The position numbers and the translations under genes are program-made. DNA of 64,000 bases from Pragia fontium DSM 5563 = ATCC 49100 (GTDB lineage Bacteria; Pseudomonadota; Gammaproteobacteria; Enterobacterales; Enterobacteriaceae): contig NZ_FOLW01000006.1 in NCBI RefSeq assembly GCF_900112475.1, positions 124,001 through 188,000 of the forward strand. Reading direction: 5' to 3'. The notes under the pieces were generated by a model. The model saw only the letters and a program-made list of their open reading frames with translations. It was not told the DNA's origin and searched no databases. Shown here one piece after another: positions 56,004 to 64,000 of the stretch (its first letter is position 1; each line of letters opens with the position of its first letter).

Positions 56004-56609
56004 ATGGACAAAGGCAAAATAAAGACGTTGATCGTCGATAATAATCAATTCGTATGTTTCGCTATCAGTGAAATATTAAAAAACACTGATTTTCTAGATA
56101 TCGTAGGCGCCATTCACTCAACATCTGGTGTAGTGGATATGATAAAAAATCAGGATATACAGCTTGTCCTTATCAATATTGACTTAATCAATAAAGATAA
56201 ACTGGTCAAAGAAATTCATGGTGAAAATGCATCGACTAAAATTATCGGGCTGACATCAGAAAATTCTAATTCTAATATCATCAACTCTCTGGATGTATCC
56301 ATCGATGGTATCATTGATAAAACACATGATATTGAATCACTTACGCTAGTATCAAAGCTGGTTATGAATGGTTTCCAATGCATTCCTAAAAATAAGCTTT
56401 GTAACGATAAAGTCAGCAAAACCGCAACATTGACAAACCGTGAACGCGAAATTTTGCAATTCATCACTCAAGGTCTGTCTAACAAAGATATTGCTGAAAA
56501 ATTAAATATCAGTAGCAAGACAGTTAGCGTTCATCGCTATAACATTATGTTTAAACTAGAAATCAAGAACTCTCTTGATCTGTTTAAGCTAGGTCATTTT
56601 TCGGTTTAA
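56004..56609 (+). CDS. LuxR/NarL-type regulator with atypical receiver
   Basis: 201 residues. A receiver-like domain (1-120) is followed by a LuxR helix-turn-helix (LTNREREILQFITQGLSNKD, then SSKTVSVHRYNIMFKLEI). In the receiver the acidic pocket is D12-N13, the position of the phosphoacceptor Asp is N58 (LVLINIDLINKD), while the Thr84 and Lys106 positions are kept (IIGLTSEN, GIIDKTHD). It is therefore probably not controlled by normal phosphorylation. No histidine kinase is adjacent. Closest to the adhesin secretion block, it could regulate it, which is inference from position. Base composition is AT-rich like the rest of the accessory region. Confidence 0.85.
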   Translation: MDKGKIKTLIVDNNQFVCFAISEILKNTDFLDIVGAIHSTSGVVDMIKNQDIQLVLINIDLINKDKLVKEIHGENASTKIIGLTSENSNSNIINSLDVSIDGIIDKTHDIESLTLVSKLVMNGFQCIPKNKLCNDKVSKTATLTNREREILQFITQGLSNKDIAEKLNISSKTVSVHRYNIMFKLEIKNSLDLFKLGHFSV

Positions 56610-56615
56610 CACACC

Positions 56616-56645
56616 TTCAGGGGAATACGTCCACATTCCCCTGAA
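56616..56645 (+). terminator. Hairpin after the LuxR-type regulator
   Basis: Perfect 11-bp inverted repeat TTCAGGGGAAT / ATTCCCCTGAA (56616-56626 with 56635-56645), seven bases after the stop codon. The T tail is missing, but the position suggests a 3' end or terminator. Confidence 0.6.
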
Positions 56646-57558
56646 AGCTTCAATGGATTGTTTGAATAACTCATCTTTGGGCGAAAATAGATTATCAACC
56701 ATGTTTATTAATATGTTGCCAATAATATTCCCATCCTTTTCATATAATATGAAAATCAAGGTATTCCATCAACCGTTCAGCACAACGCAATTTAATATAT
56801 CTTTAATGTAATATAGTGACGATTATTATATTAAAAAAGTATAATCGTATTGTCAGCATTTAACTCCACTATATTGCCAATCTTCTGATAACCTATGAAA
56901 AATTTAATTACGGCATACTGATAATGAACAATGTTGAATAAAATACCAATAGCACAAAACCGGTTACGAACAGTAAGACTTTCATTGTAAGTACCTCACC
57001 GCTTGAAAAACATCATATAGCAGGTATCACATTAAAAATATTCATTTAAAACGTGATAAATCATATTAAATAGCTTAGCTATCATCCGGTATTTTACCAC
57101 TGAGTTGTGATGGAAATGTTAAGTTATAATGTTAAATTACAATGTAAATAAACAATAATCAGCATTTAACTTCAAAATAAAAACAATAATCGAAACTTAA
57201 TAGGTATAAAACCTAAAGTGATTGCCTTTAAACATTAAACAACATTTTCACCTATTAGTGCGATTGATAATACCTTTCAATCGCACAATTTAATGCCATG
57301 AAGATAATAAATAGCAGGCTTAATAATAAAAAATGCAGCAAATATGCAGCGTTCTCTCCTGACAAACTGACACTACTACGCTTTAAAATAAATGATATTT
57401 AAAGCATATCTACATCAACGGATACGCTCAGTAGCGATAACGTATTCCCCTTTGTTTATGGTAGGCTATAGCCATCATTTTGACTGACTATCTTTACGCA
57501 ATTTAAGCGGCGGTCTCTCCCCGTCTATCTCAAATCACCGCTTTTCAGGATATCCCCT
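56646..57558. other. AT-rich stretch holding one small membrane-peptide gene
   Basis: About 900 bases between the regulator and the pyrophosphatase gene. It contains a small minus-strand gene (56908-56985), a perfect 10-bp inverted repeat GTGCGATTGA / TCAATCGCAC (57258-57267 with 57277-57286) of unknown use, and presumably the ppaC promoter near the end. Confidence 0.55.
56908..56985 (-). CDS. Predicted small single-span membrane peptide (25 residues)
   Basis: Begins MKVLLFVTGFVLLVFYS and is almost wholly hydrophobic, ending in SMP, so one membrane helix of about 20 residues. GAGGT lies seven bases before the ATG, and an extended -10 like sequence (TGCTATATG) is about 40 bases upstream on the same strand. 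Hydrophobic peptides of this size include regulators of membrane proteins and type I toxins; no antisense RNA could be identified. I do not recognise a named homologue. Confidence 0.5.
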   Translation of the reverse strand: MKVLLFVTGFVLLVFYSTLFIISMP

Positions 57559-58452
57559 ATGATTTCTGTTTTTGGCCACCTTAATCCAGATAGTGATTCT
57601 ATCTGTTGTAGCATCGTTGTGAGTGATTGGTTAAACGCAACAGGCAGAGCGGCAACAGCCTACCGACTGGGTGAACTTAACCCTGAAACGAATTTTTTAC
57701 TTGCCGAAGCCCAATGCATTGCACCCGATTTACTGGAAAAAAATGTGGCCGAAGAAGACGTCTGGCTGGTTGACTTTAGTGACCTGGAACAAGGCCCAAC
57801 TGGATTAAGTAAAAGCAACGTTATTGGCCTTATCGACCACCATCGCTTAGGTTCATTAATCACCGCTGAACCATTGGATGCTTGGATAAGAAAAGTGGGA
57901 TGCTGTGCAACGTTAGTCTATGACATTGTGTCACAGACCGATGGATACCAATTAACCCCAGCTCACTCGTTGTTGCTATTAGGGGCTATTCTGAGTGATA
58001 CCCTTGGTTTCCAATCACCCACGACAACAGCTCAAGACCGGTTAGCCGCCCAAAAATTAGCAGAGCTATCCCATGTCGATCTGCATGAATTCACCTTGCG
58101 CTTACTCAATGCTAAAACTGATATTAGCGGGCTCAGTATTCCTCGACTACTGCAAAAGGACGAGAAAAATTACGTCATTAACGACAAAAAGCTGATTCTG
58201 GCGCAAATTGAAATCAGTAGTTTTGCCGCTATTGAAGATAAAATTTCGGCGATCGCAGAAGAAATGGAAAAACGCGCTAAACATGAAGGCTTAGACTTCT
58301 ACGTTCTGATGGTGACCTCGTTATCCACGTCGCAGAGCCAGATTTACTTTTCTGCTGACAATCCTATCAGTCAGACGCCTGTAACGTTCGATAACATGTT
58401 AAGCAGGAAAAAACAGTTGGTTCCCTGGCTAAATGAGGTATTAAACACATAA
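57559..58452 (+). CDS. ppaC: Manganese-dependent inorganic pyrophosphatase (DHH family)
   Basis: 297 residues, family II (DHH) pyrophosphatase, cytosolic, hydrolysing PPi to two phosphates. Metal ligands are seen in FGHLNPDSDSI (His and two Asp near residues 7-14), WLVDFSD (about 70), the DHH motif IDHHRLGS near 92-94, and GAILSDTLGFQSPT. The C-terminal DHHA2 domain ends with SRKKQLVPWLNE, which supplies the substrate-binding Arg-Lys-Lys. Enterobacteria usually rely on family I Ppa, so this is an additional enzyme. It stands as a single gene with a DUF3811 gene 93 bases downstream. Confidence 0.92.
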   Translation: MISVFGHLNPDSDSICCSIVVSDWLNATGRAATAYRLGELNPETNFLLAEAQCIAPDLLEKNVAEEDVWLVDFSDLEQGPTGLSKSNVIGLIDHHRLGSLITAEPLDAWIRKVGCCATLVYDIVSQTDGYQLTPAHSLLLLGAILSDTLGFQSPTTTAQDRLAAQKLAELSHVDLHEFTLRLLNAKTDISGLSIPRLLQKDEKNYVINDKKLILAQIEISSFAAIEDKISAIAEEMEKRAKHEGLDFYVLMVTSLSTSQSQIYFSADNPISQTPVTFDNMLSRKKQLVPWLNEVLNT

Positions 58453-58545
58453 GCTACGTTGTCATTGCAGTTCTGATATCAGCCCCACCACTTTACTAGA
58501 ATTTAGACTACACTATTTCCGATAACCTTCACTGACGGAGTAACA

Positions 58546-58809
58546 ATGAAGAAACTGACCTTAAAAGATTTAACTGAAAGCCAGCTACAGCGAATCCACA
58601 TGCAGCATGCACAAGCTAAACGCGAACTAGGTAGGGATCTGACCAACGGTGAGAAAGGTAAGATTAAAGATGAGATTATTGCTTTAATCATGAAGGAACA
58701 GGAAAAAGAAGATAAAAAAGCTCGCGCCGAAAAGAAAAAGCAGAAATATAAACCAAGTGATGAAACATTCGACTGGAGTAAGAAAAATCACTCCCGTGGT
58801 GTTCGCTGA
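58546..58809 (+). CDS. yjbD: DUF3811 protein (YjbD-like)
   Basis: 87 residues, highly charged, no membrane segment. It matches E. coli YjbD (90 residues) in layout: MKKLTLKDLTESQLQRIHMQ, RDLTNGEKGKIKDE, a Lys/Glu-rich helix (EKEDKKARAEKKKQKYKP) and the tail FDWSKKNHSRGVR. The function of the family is unknown. A downstream perfect hairpin AGGGGCTGA / TCAGCCCCT (58827-58845) may mark the transcript end. Confidence 0.8.
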   Translation: MKKLTLKDLTESQLQRIHMQHAQAKRELGRDLTNGEKGKIKDEIIALIMKEQEKEDKKARAEKKKQKYKPSDETFDWSKKNHSRGVR

Positions 58810-58874
58810 GTATTCCCGCATAGAACAGGGGCTGATTCAGCCCCTACCAATAAGAAATAAAAATTCTACTGTTT

Positions 58875-59180
58875 TCATTTTGCTACTTTAAGGGTCTGGA
58901 TATATTCGGCCAAATGTTTAATCTCATCATCACTAAGACGCATCTTCACCTTATTGCCTGCACCTTTAATTTTTCCATCTCGCCTTACGGTTAAGGCCTC
59001 AATAACTTGTGCCTCATCGAGAGTGGATAATGCTCTGGCTTTATTCAATGCGGTCTTTTCACCGTTTCTGCCGTGACAGGAAGCACAGCTCTGAGAGTAA
59101 AATCCCGCTGTCGTTTGAGCGCTAAGCGAAACACTATATAACAATCCACTTAGCAGCAAACTAACCCTTAGGGTTCTCAT
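58875..59180 (-). CDS. Small periplasmic class I cytochrome c
   Basis: 101 residues: a signal peptide (LRVSLLLSGLLYSVSLSA) then one c-type haem domain with CASCH (CxxCH) and a distal Met, probably in KVKMRLSDDEIKHLAEYIQT. The start at 59180 gives a proper signal peptide; the upstream in-frame ATG at 59240 lies within the preceding gene. It is the last gene of the DUF2318/ABC/TlpA cluster, likely translationally coupled. In FTR1/P19-type iron uptake clusters small cytochromes and thioredoxin-like proteins are proposed to handle iron redox; here that is inference. Confidence 0.85.
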   Translation of the reverse strand: MRTLRVSLLLSGLLYSVSLSAQTTAGFYSQSCASCHGRNGEKTALNKARALSTLDEAQVIEALTVRRDGKIKGAGNKVKMRLSDDEIKHLAEYIQTLKVAK

Positions 59181-59196
59181 CAAATCGGTCACCGGC

Positions 59197-59694
59197 TTAC
59201 CCTTTTGATTTATCAAAAATAGCTTTAAGCTGCGGTTCATTCATCATGCCGACATACTGAGCCAGTAACTTTCCTTCAGGGTCAATCAAGAATGATGTTG
59301 GCGTACCGATAACCTGATAGCGTTCCTGCGTAATCGCCATCTGATCGCGAACATTTGGGAAAGTGACTTGTCTATCTTGCAGCAGTGTCTGAATATTAGC
59401 CTCTTCCCGGTCGGTATTTATCCCGACAACGACGATGTTATCACGGTGAGACTGGCTCAACTTTTCTAGCGTTGGCATCTCGACCAGACAGCCACCACAG
59501 TTAGATGCCCAAAAATTAAGGTAGACATACTTCCCTTTCCACTGGGTTAATGACACTTGATTTCCCTGCAAATCATAAGCCGCTAATGTCGGAGCCGGTG
59601 CTCCCACGCTGGCTTTTTCTTCTTTACAGGCGCTAAGCAACAGCGTCGCGGCCAGCAGGAGAACTGTGCTTAATTTTCTGCCATCAATTAACAT
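59197..59694 (-). CDS. TlpA-like thiol-disulfide lipoprotein
   Basis: 165 residues. A lipoprotein signal ends in LLLSACKEE (Cys near residue 22), followed by a TlpA/ResA-type thioredoxin fold (APTLAAYDLQGNQVSLTQWK) with active site WASNCGGCLVEMPT (CxxC) and the cis-Pro loop GTPTSFLIDPEGK. Likely anchored to a membrane facing the periplasm, where it would reduce or oxidise thiols or haem-binding cysteines. It overlaps the ABC ATPase gene by 11 bases and precedes the cytochrome c gene. The order ABC - TlpA-like - cytochrome c is typical of Fet-Flp/Cj1658-Cj1665 type clusters. Confidence 0.88.
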   Translation of the reverse strand: MLIDGRKLSTVLLLAATLLLSACKEEKASVGAPAPTLAAYDLQGNQVSLTQWKGKYVYLNFWASNCGGCLVEMPTLEKLSQSHRDNIVVVGINTDREEANIQTLLQDRQVTFPNVRDQMAITQERYQVIGTPTSFLIDPEGKLLAQYVGMMNEPQLKAIFDKSKG

Positions 59695-60403
59695 GTTCTA
59701 CCTCATGATGATTAATTTCTTCACTCAAATATTTCCCATGTTGCAAACGTACAATTCGATCGGCAAACTTTCCCAATTCAGGATTATGCGTCACCATAAC
59801 AATGGTTCGTCCCTGCTTATGCAAGTCTTCCAACAACCCCAGAACCAACTGTTCATTTTGTTCATCTAAATTACCCGTTGGCTCATCGGCAAAAATCACC
59901 GGGGGTTCATTAACCAACGCTCGGGCAATACAAACCCTCTGCTGTTCACCGCCGGAAAGCTGGCTAGGTAAGTGATCAACACGATGCGCTAGCCCAACTT
60001 GCTCAAGTACCTTACGTGCCGCCGCTTCATCCACCACACTATGATAATGCTGAGCCAGCATCACGTTTTCCAACGCCGTCAGGAACGGTATCAGGTGAAA
60101 CTGTTGAAACACCAGACCAATCTTGTCGGCGCGGAAAGCCCGACGCCCTTCCTCATCTAATACGGCGGCATCCGTTCCATCAAGAATGACCTGTCCTTCA
60201 CTGGCGGTATCCAGACAGGTCAAGATATTCATTAAGGTAGTTTTACCCGAACCTGATGCCCCCATGATGGCAATAAATTCACCGCGCTTTATCTGCAAGT
60301 TAATATCATCCAGTGCGATGACCTGATCGAAGCGCTTGTATAAATGACGAGTTTCAATCACCCAAGGTGATGGTTGCTCTTGCTCTGTCTGTTGCTGCAT
60401 CAC
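59684..60403 (-). CDS. ABC transporter ATP-binding protein (LolD/MacB type)
   Basis: 239 residues. Walker A MGASGSGKTT, Q-loop VFQQFHLIPFLTALENVML, signature LSGGEQQRVCIARAL, Walker B VIFADEPTGNLDE and a switch His in IVMVTHNPEL are present. This ATPase type partners with FtsX-fold permeases, which are encoded directly upstream (60407-62813). Such MacB-like complexes transmit force across the membrane and rarely move a small solute. In iron-uptake clusters the role is not proven. Its 3' end overlaps the TlpA-like gene. Confidence 0.9.
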   Translation of the reverse strand: MMQQQTEQEQPSPWVIETRHLYKRFDQVIALDDINLQIKRGEFIAIMGASGSGKTTLMNILTCLDTASEGQVILDGTDAAVLDEEGRRAFRADKIGLVFQQFHLIPFLTALENVMLAQHYHSVVDEAAARKVLEQVGLAHRVDHLPSQLSGGEQQRVCIARALVNEPPVIFADEPTGNLDEQNEQLVLGLLEDLHKQGRTIVMVTHNPELGKFADRIVRLQHGKYLSEEINHHEVEHVN

Positions 60404-60406
60404 CTT

Positions 60407-61543
60407 TTATTCTCCTTTCAGAACTTTAGCGGGTTCAATCTTCACCGCCCGATAGGTTGGCAGAACGGCTGCAATCAGCGCCACCAACAATGATAAAACC
60501 AACGTCAACGGTATGACTTGTATACGCAAACCAATCGATGCAGAGAAAACCGTGTGTCCTAAAATCTGCGCCAGTATGTAACCCGCAATAATGCCAACCA
60601 CCGTCGCAAACAGGGAGATAATCAGGGTTTCCGCTATGATTTGGCGCACGATATCGCTGCCCTTAGCTCCCAACGCTTTTTGTAGGGCAAACTCGCGCGA
60701 ACGTTCGCTAACAATAGCCATCAGAGTGGTATTAACGCATAAGGTTGAAAGTACCAAAATCACCAAAGAAACCAGCCCCATCAACCCTTTAATCTTGTCT
60801 AATACCTGACCTTCTGACGCCGATACTTTACGTATTGGGCGAATCTCTAAGTCCGGATAAATTTTCTGTAATTGTTGAGCAAAGCGATCGACTTGCCCGT
60901 TCTCATTATTAACGCTGAATAATGCATGACTAATAACGTCCGATTGATTTAACCAACTCTGCGCTAACGGTAGGTTGACAATCAATAAGTTATCTGTGGC
61001 ATCCCCAGCCTCAACAATGCCTTTAATCTGTAGGGATTTTTTCTGGTCACCATTAACCAGAACCACTGAATCCCCCACTTTTAACTCCAGACGGTTTGCC
61101 AGCTTATAGCCCATCATGGCATTACGGTCGTCGAAACTGACACCAATCCAGTTGCCGGTTACTTGCCAATAAGGAACAATTTGTTTCAGCGATTCAAACC
61201 AAACGCCCATCACCACAACTTTTTCCAACTCGGTACGAGCCATGCCATACAAATAGGGGCTGCCAGCATTAATCACCCCCTTGGGCGCATCATCAATAAT
61301 TTGCTGATAGTCAGCCAACGGTATGGTATTTCCATGGCCAGGACCAATATAAAAGTTAGCGCCAAAAGTGCGTAATTCCTGACTCATTTTGGCGTTGATA
61401 TCAAAATAAACCGCTGACATCGCGGTAACGATTGCCGCCCCAACCGCCAGTGCGGCAAAAACCACGACCACTCGCTGCATCCGTAAACGTAATGCGCGGA
61501 ACACCAAACGCCAAAACATACTAAAGGTGGGATTAGCGGCCAT
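60407..61543 (-). CDS. FtsX/MacB-type ABC permease (second of two)
   Basis: 378 residues. One N-terminal helix (VVVFAALAVGAAIVTAMSA) is followed by a periplasmic MacB-PCD-like domain (about 45-245) and three C-terminal helices (LVSLVILVLSTLCVNTTLMA, LIISLFATVVGIIAGYIL, LTLVLSLLVALIAAVLPT), with the typical tail ending IEPAKVLKGE. It overlaps the upstream permease gene by 11 bases and sits four bases before the ATPase gene. The two permeases probably form a heterodimer on the ATPase dimer. Confidence 0.88.
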   Translation of the reverse strand: MAANPTFSMFWRLVFRALRLRMQRVVVVFAALAVGAAIVTAMSAVYFDINAKMSQELRTFGANFYIGPGHGNTIPLADYQQIIDDAPKGVINAGSPYLYGMARTELEKVVVMGVWFESLKQIVPYWQVTGNWIGVSFDDRNAMMGYKLANRLELKVGDSVVLVNGDQKKSLQIKGIVEAGDATDNLLIVNLPLAQSWLNQSDVISHALFSVNNENGQVDRFAQQLQKIYPDLEIRPIRKVSASEGQVLDKIKGLMGLVSLVILVLSTLCVNTTLMAIVSERSREFALQKALGAKGSDIVRQIIAETLIISLFATVVGIIAGYILAQILGHTVFSASIGLRIQVIPLTLVLSLLVALIAAVLPTYRAVKIEPAKVLKGE

Positions 61544-62813
61544 ATAGCACCTCTACCGGATACAGATAGGCAATGCGTCGCGCCGGGAACCAAGTGCCGA
61601 TCAACGCAATCAATACTGAGAGCACCAATACACAAGGCACAACAATCCAGGCAAAACTTAGCGGTGCGCCAAAGAGCATAAAACCAATACCCTTGGCTAA
61701 GCCCCAACCAGCCAGACAACCGAGTAAACCGCCAATAATGCCGCTAATTGCCGCTTCCAGATAAAACAACAGCATGATTTGCCACTGTCTTGCGCCAAGG
61801 GCTTTCATCAGACCAATCTCTTTACTACGCTCCATGATATTGCTGGTCATCAGTGAGGCTATCCCCATCGCAGAGGCTAGCAACGCAGCCAATGTCACTA
61901 CCGCCAGCAATAATTGAATTTTCTCAATCACAATACCTTCGGATGCTGCAACCTGCCAGATAGGTCGAACGCCGGAGCCAGAGATGGCTTCTTCTAATTG
62001 GTGCGCGATGGAAGACACATACGCCGTGCAATACCACAGGTCATATTCTTCCGCATCGAGAGATTCCAGATCGGCTCTGGCCTTACGCGATAGTTCATTT
62101 TCAGGTACGGTTAGCGCGGATACCCGAATAGCCTGTACTTTTGCCGGTAAACCAAGCAGCGTTTGTACCTGTACCAGCGGCATAACCAACTGCTGTTCTT
62201 CATCACCACCGCTGGCTAAAATACCGCTAATCGTGACGTCCAAACTGGCTTTTGCCCCTTTCAAATGAATGGTATCGCCAATTTTCCAGCCGGTTTGCTG
62301 TGCCAGTTGTTGACCTAACAAGGCTTGATGATATTTGCCAGTTTCATCCGGCCACTCTCCCGTCACCTGCCAATAGGTACTGATGATTTTCTGACCGGTG
62401 TGATAATTTTCTTCATCAGGCACGTTTACTTTTTGCTCAAAAAAAGTGCCTAACACTGGAATAACGCGTCCCTTAACGTTGACTTCACCGCTGAGCAACG
62501 GTGCAAAGCCCATAATATTATTACGCCAAAAGATATCCTTGATATTCGGGAGCTCCGCTTCATCAAGAAAATCTTGCCCGGCCAATGGGTTATTTTTCTC
62601 ACCAAACAGTGATGGAAGCGTAGCTTGCCCGGCGGGTTCTATCAGGATATTCGCGCCGTAGGACTTCATCTCCCGCGCCATTTTATCGCCGATATCAATG
62701 GATACCGCCAACAGCGCAGAGACCAATCCAGCCGCCAGAAAAATGGTGATCACTGCCAACGATTTCTTGCGGATATTGCGTGCCCAAGACTGCCGTAACA
62801 TGATCCATAACAT
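61533..62813 (-). CDS. FtsX/MacB-type ABC permease (first of two)
   Basis: 426 residues with the same layout: N-terminal helix (LAVITIFLAAGLVSALLAVS), a large periplasmic domain, and three C-terminal helices (LLAVVTLAALLASAMGIASL, LFYLEAAISGIIGGLLGCLA, IVVPCVLVLSVLIALIGTWF), ending VEVLYGR. It carries the KEIGLMKALGAR motif of the FtsX domain. The gene lies two bases after the DUF2318 stop, so the cluster is one operon. Paralogous to the following permease. Confidence 0.88.
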   Translation of the reverse strand: MLWIMLRQSWARNIRKKSLAVITIFLAAGLVSALLAVSIDIGDKMAREMKSYGANILIEPAGQATLPSLFGEKNNPLAGQDFLDEAELPNIKDIFWRNNIMGFAPLLSGEVNVKGRVIPVLGTFFEQKVNVPDEENYHTGQKIISTYWQVTGEWPDETGKYHQALLGQQLAQQTGWKIGDTIHLKGAKASLDVTISGILASGGDEEQQLVMPLVQVQTLLGLPAKVQAIRVSALTVPENELSRKARADLESLDAEEYDLWYCTAYVSSIAHQLEEAISGSGVRPIWQVAASEGIVIEKIQLLLAVVTLAALLASAMGIASLMTSNIMERSKEIGLMKALGARQWQIMLLFYLEAAISGIIGGLLGCLAGWGLAKGIGFMLFGAPLSFAWIVVPCVLVLSVLIALIGTWFPARRIAYLYPVEVLYGR

Positions 62814-62815
62814 GA

Positions 62816-64000
62816 TTACTGCGCCTCCTTCACATACTTTTCAGGATTGTCCCGGAAAGCTTCATAATTAGCCGCATTAGCGAAGAAATAGGTTTTGCCG
62901 GCAAAATTATAGCGATGTTCAGCTTTGGTATTGGTGACCTTACTGCCATCAACCGGATCGCTTACCTGCAGTTCAACAATAGTACTGAAATAATTAAGCC
63001 CGGTTTCCAGTGACTTTTTACCGATCGTCAACTCCGTTTCGGTCATATTCCATTCATCAATAGGAACCGGATTACAACCGCCGGGCTTACCAATTGACGG
63101 AATAAAGATTCGCACATCGCAGGCCACGCAGATAACCTGATTACCTTCCATTACATAGCCCTGATCGCCACATAACAGACACGCATCAAATACCACGCCT
63201 AAACGCAATTTGTCCGGATAGCGGTTAATCACAAAGAAACGTACGGCTTTACCGTCATCAGCAATCCAGACAAAACGATGCAGTTTGCCATCCTTCACCT
63301 GCTCCAGAGGAATATGTACCAAACCATCAGCAGCCAGAGTGACAGGTAAGGCTTCTGACAAGCGCGGCGGTTGAGAGGCGACTTTGTCCCAGTAAAACTG
63401 AGCTAGACCGATAAATACTGCGAGTACGATGATGACAAGTAGCGTTCTACGTGCATTGCGATAATAAGCAATGGCTTTACGATGTTCTGTCGGACGCGAT
63501 TCTACTCTGGCTGCGCTACGGGGCAGCACCACGCTAAACAGATAAACCAGCGCCACCAACAGCAATAAGGTCGCGCCGATATAATTAATCAGGCTGTTGG
63601 CATTAGTGACTTTTGCTACATAGCTGAGTAATGACTTGGTCAGCTCAACCACCTGCAGCTTCATCAGTACCAGCATCAATTCTCCCGATAGCGGTGCCAG
63701 TAATACCAATGAAAGAATAATCAGCAGCGGCCAGCGTAAATAACGCAGCTGACGCACACAAATTGCCATTAATGCAGCGGAAAAAGCAACGAGCATCAAG
63801 CCAATGACCACGGCAGTCACGTTTAATAGCAGTTCGGTATTAATCACGCTGGTTGCAGTAATAGCGCTCATATTTGGGGTTTGTCCCCAGCGTAAGGCGG
63901 CCACAAAAATTAGCAGTAGCTGCCAAAAATAGCCTATACGTAAAGAGGAAGTTGCCTGACTAAACAGGAATAACACGACAAAAACGATTTGCAGGATGGT
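62816..64000 (-). CDS. DUF2318 iron-sulfur-type membrane protein (start outside window)
   Basis: The frame stays open through base 64000, so the start lies beyond the window; a GTG at 63976 is not reliable. Several N-terminal membrane helices (VVIGLMLVAFSAALMAICVR, LLIILSLVLLAPLSGELML, LLVIIVLAVFIGLAQFYW) are followed by a periplasmic DUF2318 domain with Cys pairs CLLCGDQGY and CVACDVRI plus Cys in GKPGGCNP. The C-terminus is AKTYFFANAAN-like (NFAGKTYFFANAANYEA), as in YHS-type haem or metal modules. DUF2318 proteins go with FTR1 permease and P19 in the Fet-Flp (Yersinia) and Cj1658-1665 (Campylobacter) iron systems. Confidence 0.88.
   Translation of the reverse strand, partial: TILQIVFVVLFLFSQATSSLRIGYFWQLLLIFVAALRWGQTPNMSAITATSVINTELLLNVTAVVIGLMLVAFSAALMAICVRQLRYLRWPLLIILSLVLLAPLSGELMLVLMKLQVVELTKSLLSYVAKVTNANSLINYIGATLLLLVALVYLFSVVLPRSAARVESRPTEHRKAIAYYRNARRTLLVIIVLAVFIGLAQFYWDKVASQPPRLSEALPVTLAADGLVHIPLEQVKDGKLHRFVWIADDGKAVRFFVINRYPDKLRLGVVFDACLLCGDQGYVMEGNQVICVACDVRIFIPSIGKPGGCNPVPIDEWNMTETELTIGKKSLETGLNYFSTIVELQVSDPVDGSKVTNTKAEHRYNFAGKTYFFANAANYEAFRDNPEKYVKEAQ

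Noticed and set aside
56701-56811. 36-codon plus-strand frame downstream of the LuxR-type regulator
   Set aside because: No ribosome site, AT-driven amino-acid content and no conserved motif.

Overview
The window looks like chromosome of a low-to-moderate GC member of the Enterobacterales. Many genes match enterobacterial families closely, including mdtBCD-baeSR-yegQ, yegS, fadR, dsbB, minCDE-ycgLMN and rlhA. The gene content and AT-rich intergenic DNA would suit the Budviciaceae (Budvicia, Pragia, Limnobaculum), but that placement is only a guess. No tRNA, rRNA, CRISPR array or intact insertion sequence was seen.

Layout. 1-11.9 kb: the end of an RND efflux operon (mdtB partial, mdtC, mdtD) with its baeSR two-component system, an exported YD-repeat-like protein, the tRNA hydroxylation gene yegQ/trhP, and downstream of it a previously unmarked homologue of the CRP-activated small RNA CyaR. 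12-17.2 kb: an ABM-family protein; an operon of histidine kinase, FixJ-type regulator and exported HbpS/GlcG-like protein; yegS; and a LysR regulator. 17.3-22.2 kb: adenine deaminase and an adenine-type NCS2 permease behind a PurR-like box, then fadR and dsbB. 22.2-29.2 kb: small or hypothetical genes (an exported ankyrin protein with a TTG start, a possible 24-residue basic peptide, a 148-residue orphan), then ycgN-ycgM, a soluble lytic transglycosylase, ycgL and minCDE. 29.4-34.4 kb: RidA, a PAS-LuxR regulator with a structured leader, and a DUF1330/cupin/GntP permease/SDR cluster, probably catabolic, substrate unknown. 34.9-39.4 kb: an MscS-type channel and rlhA.

39.8-57 kb is the accessory region. 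Two type I secretion systems diverge from a 1-kb, very AT-rich, gene-free segment. The minus-strand system is of colicin V/microcin type (CvaA-like fusion protein, CvaB-like ABC exporter with an intact Cys-His-Asp peptidase domain, TolC-like channel), yet no double-glycine precursor could be found. The plus-strand system encodes a 1215-residue BapA-like protein and its own ABC exporter, with a degenerate peptidase-like domain, plus an adaptor and outer-membrane channel. The block is bordered by an orphan IS1-InsA-like DNA-binding protein on one side. On the other are a heavily decayed IS3-family transposase, a LuxR regulator whose receiver has lost its phosphoacceptor aspartate, and an unannotated 25-residue single-span membrane peptide.

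57.5-64 kb: Mn-dependent inorganic pyrophosphatase, a YjbD-like DUF3811 protein, and (minus strand) a DUF2318 protein, two FtsX-type permeases, an ATPase, a TlpA-like lipoprotein and a small cytochrome c. That order is typical of the accessory genes of FTR1/P19 (Fet-Flp type) iron uptake, so the permease and P19 genes are probably just beyond the right edge.

Most interesting for follow-up: the HbpS-like/kinase/regulator operon (compare HbpS-SenS-SenR of Streptomyces), the precursor-less C39 exporter opposite an unusual adhesin, the CyaR locus, and the structured leader before the PAS-LuxR gene.
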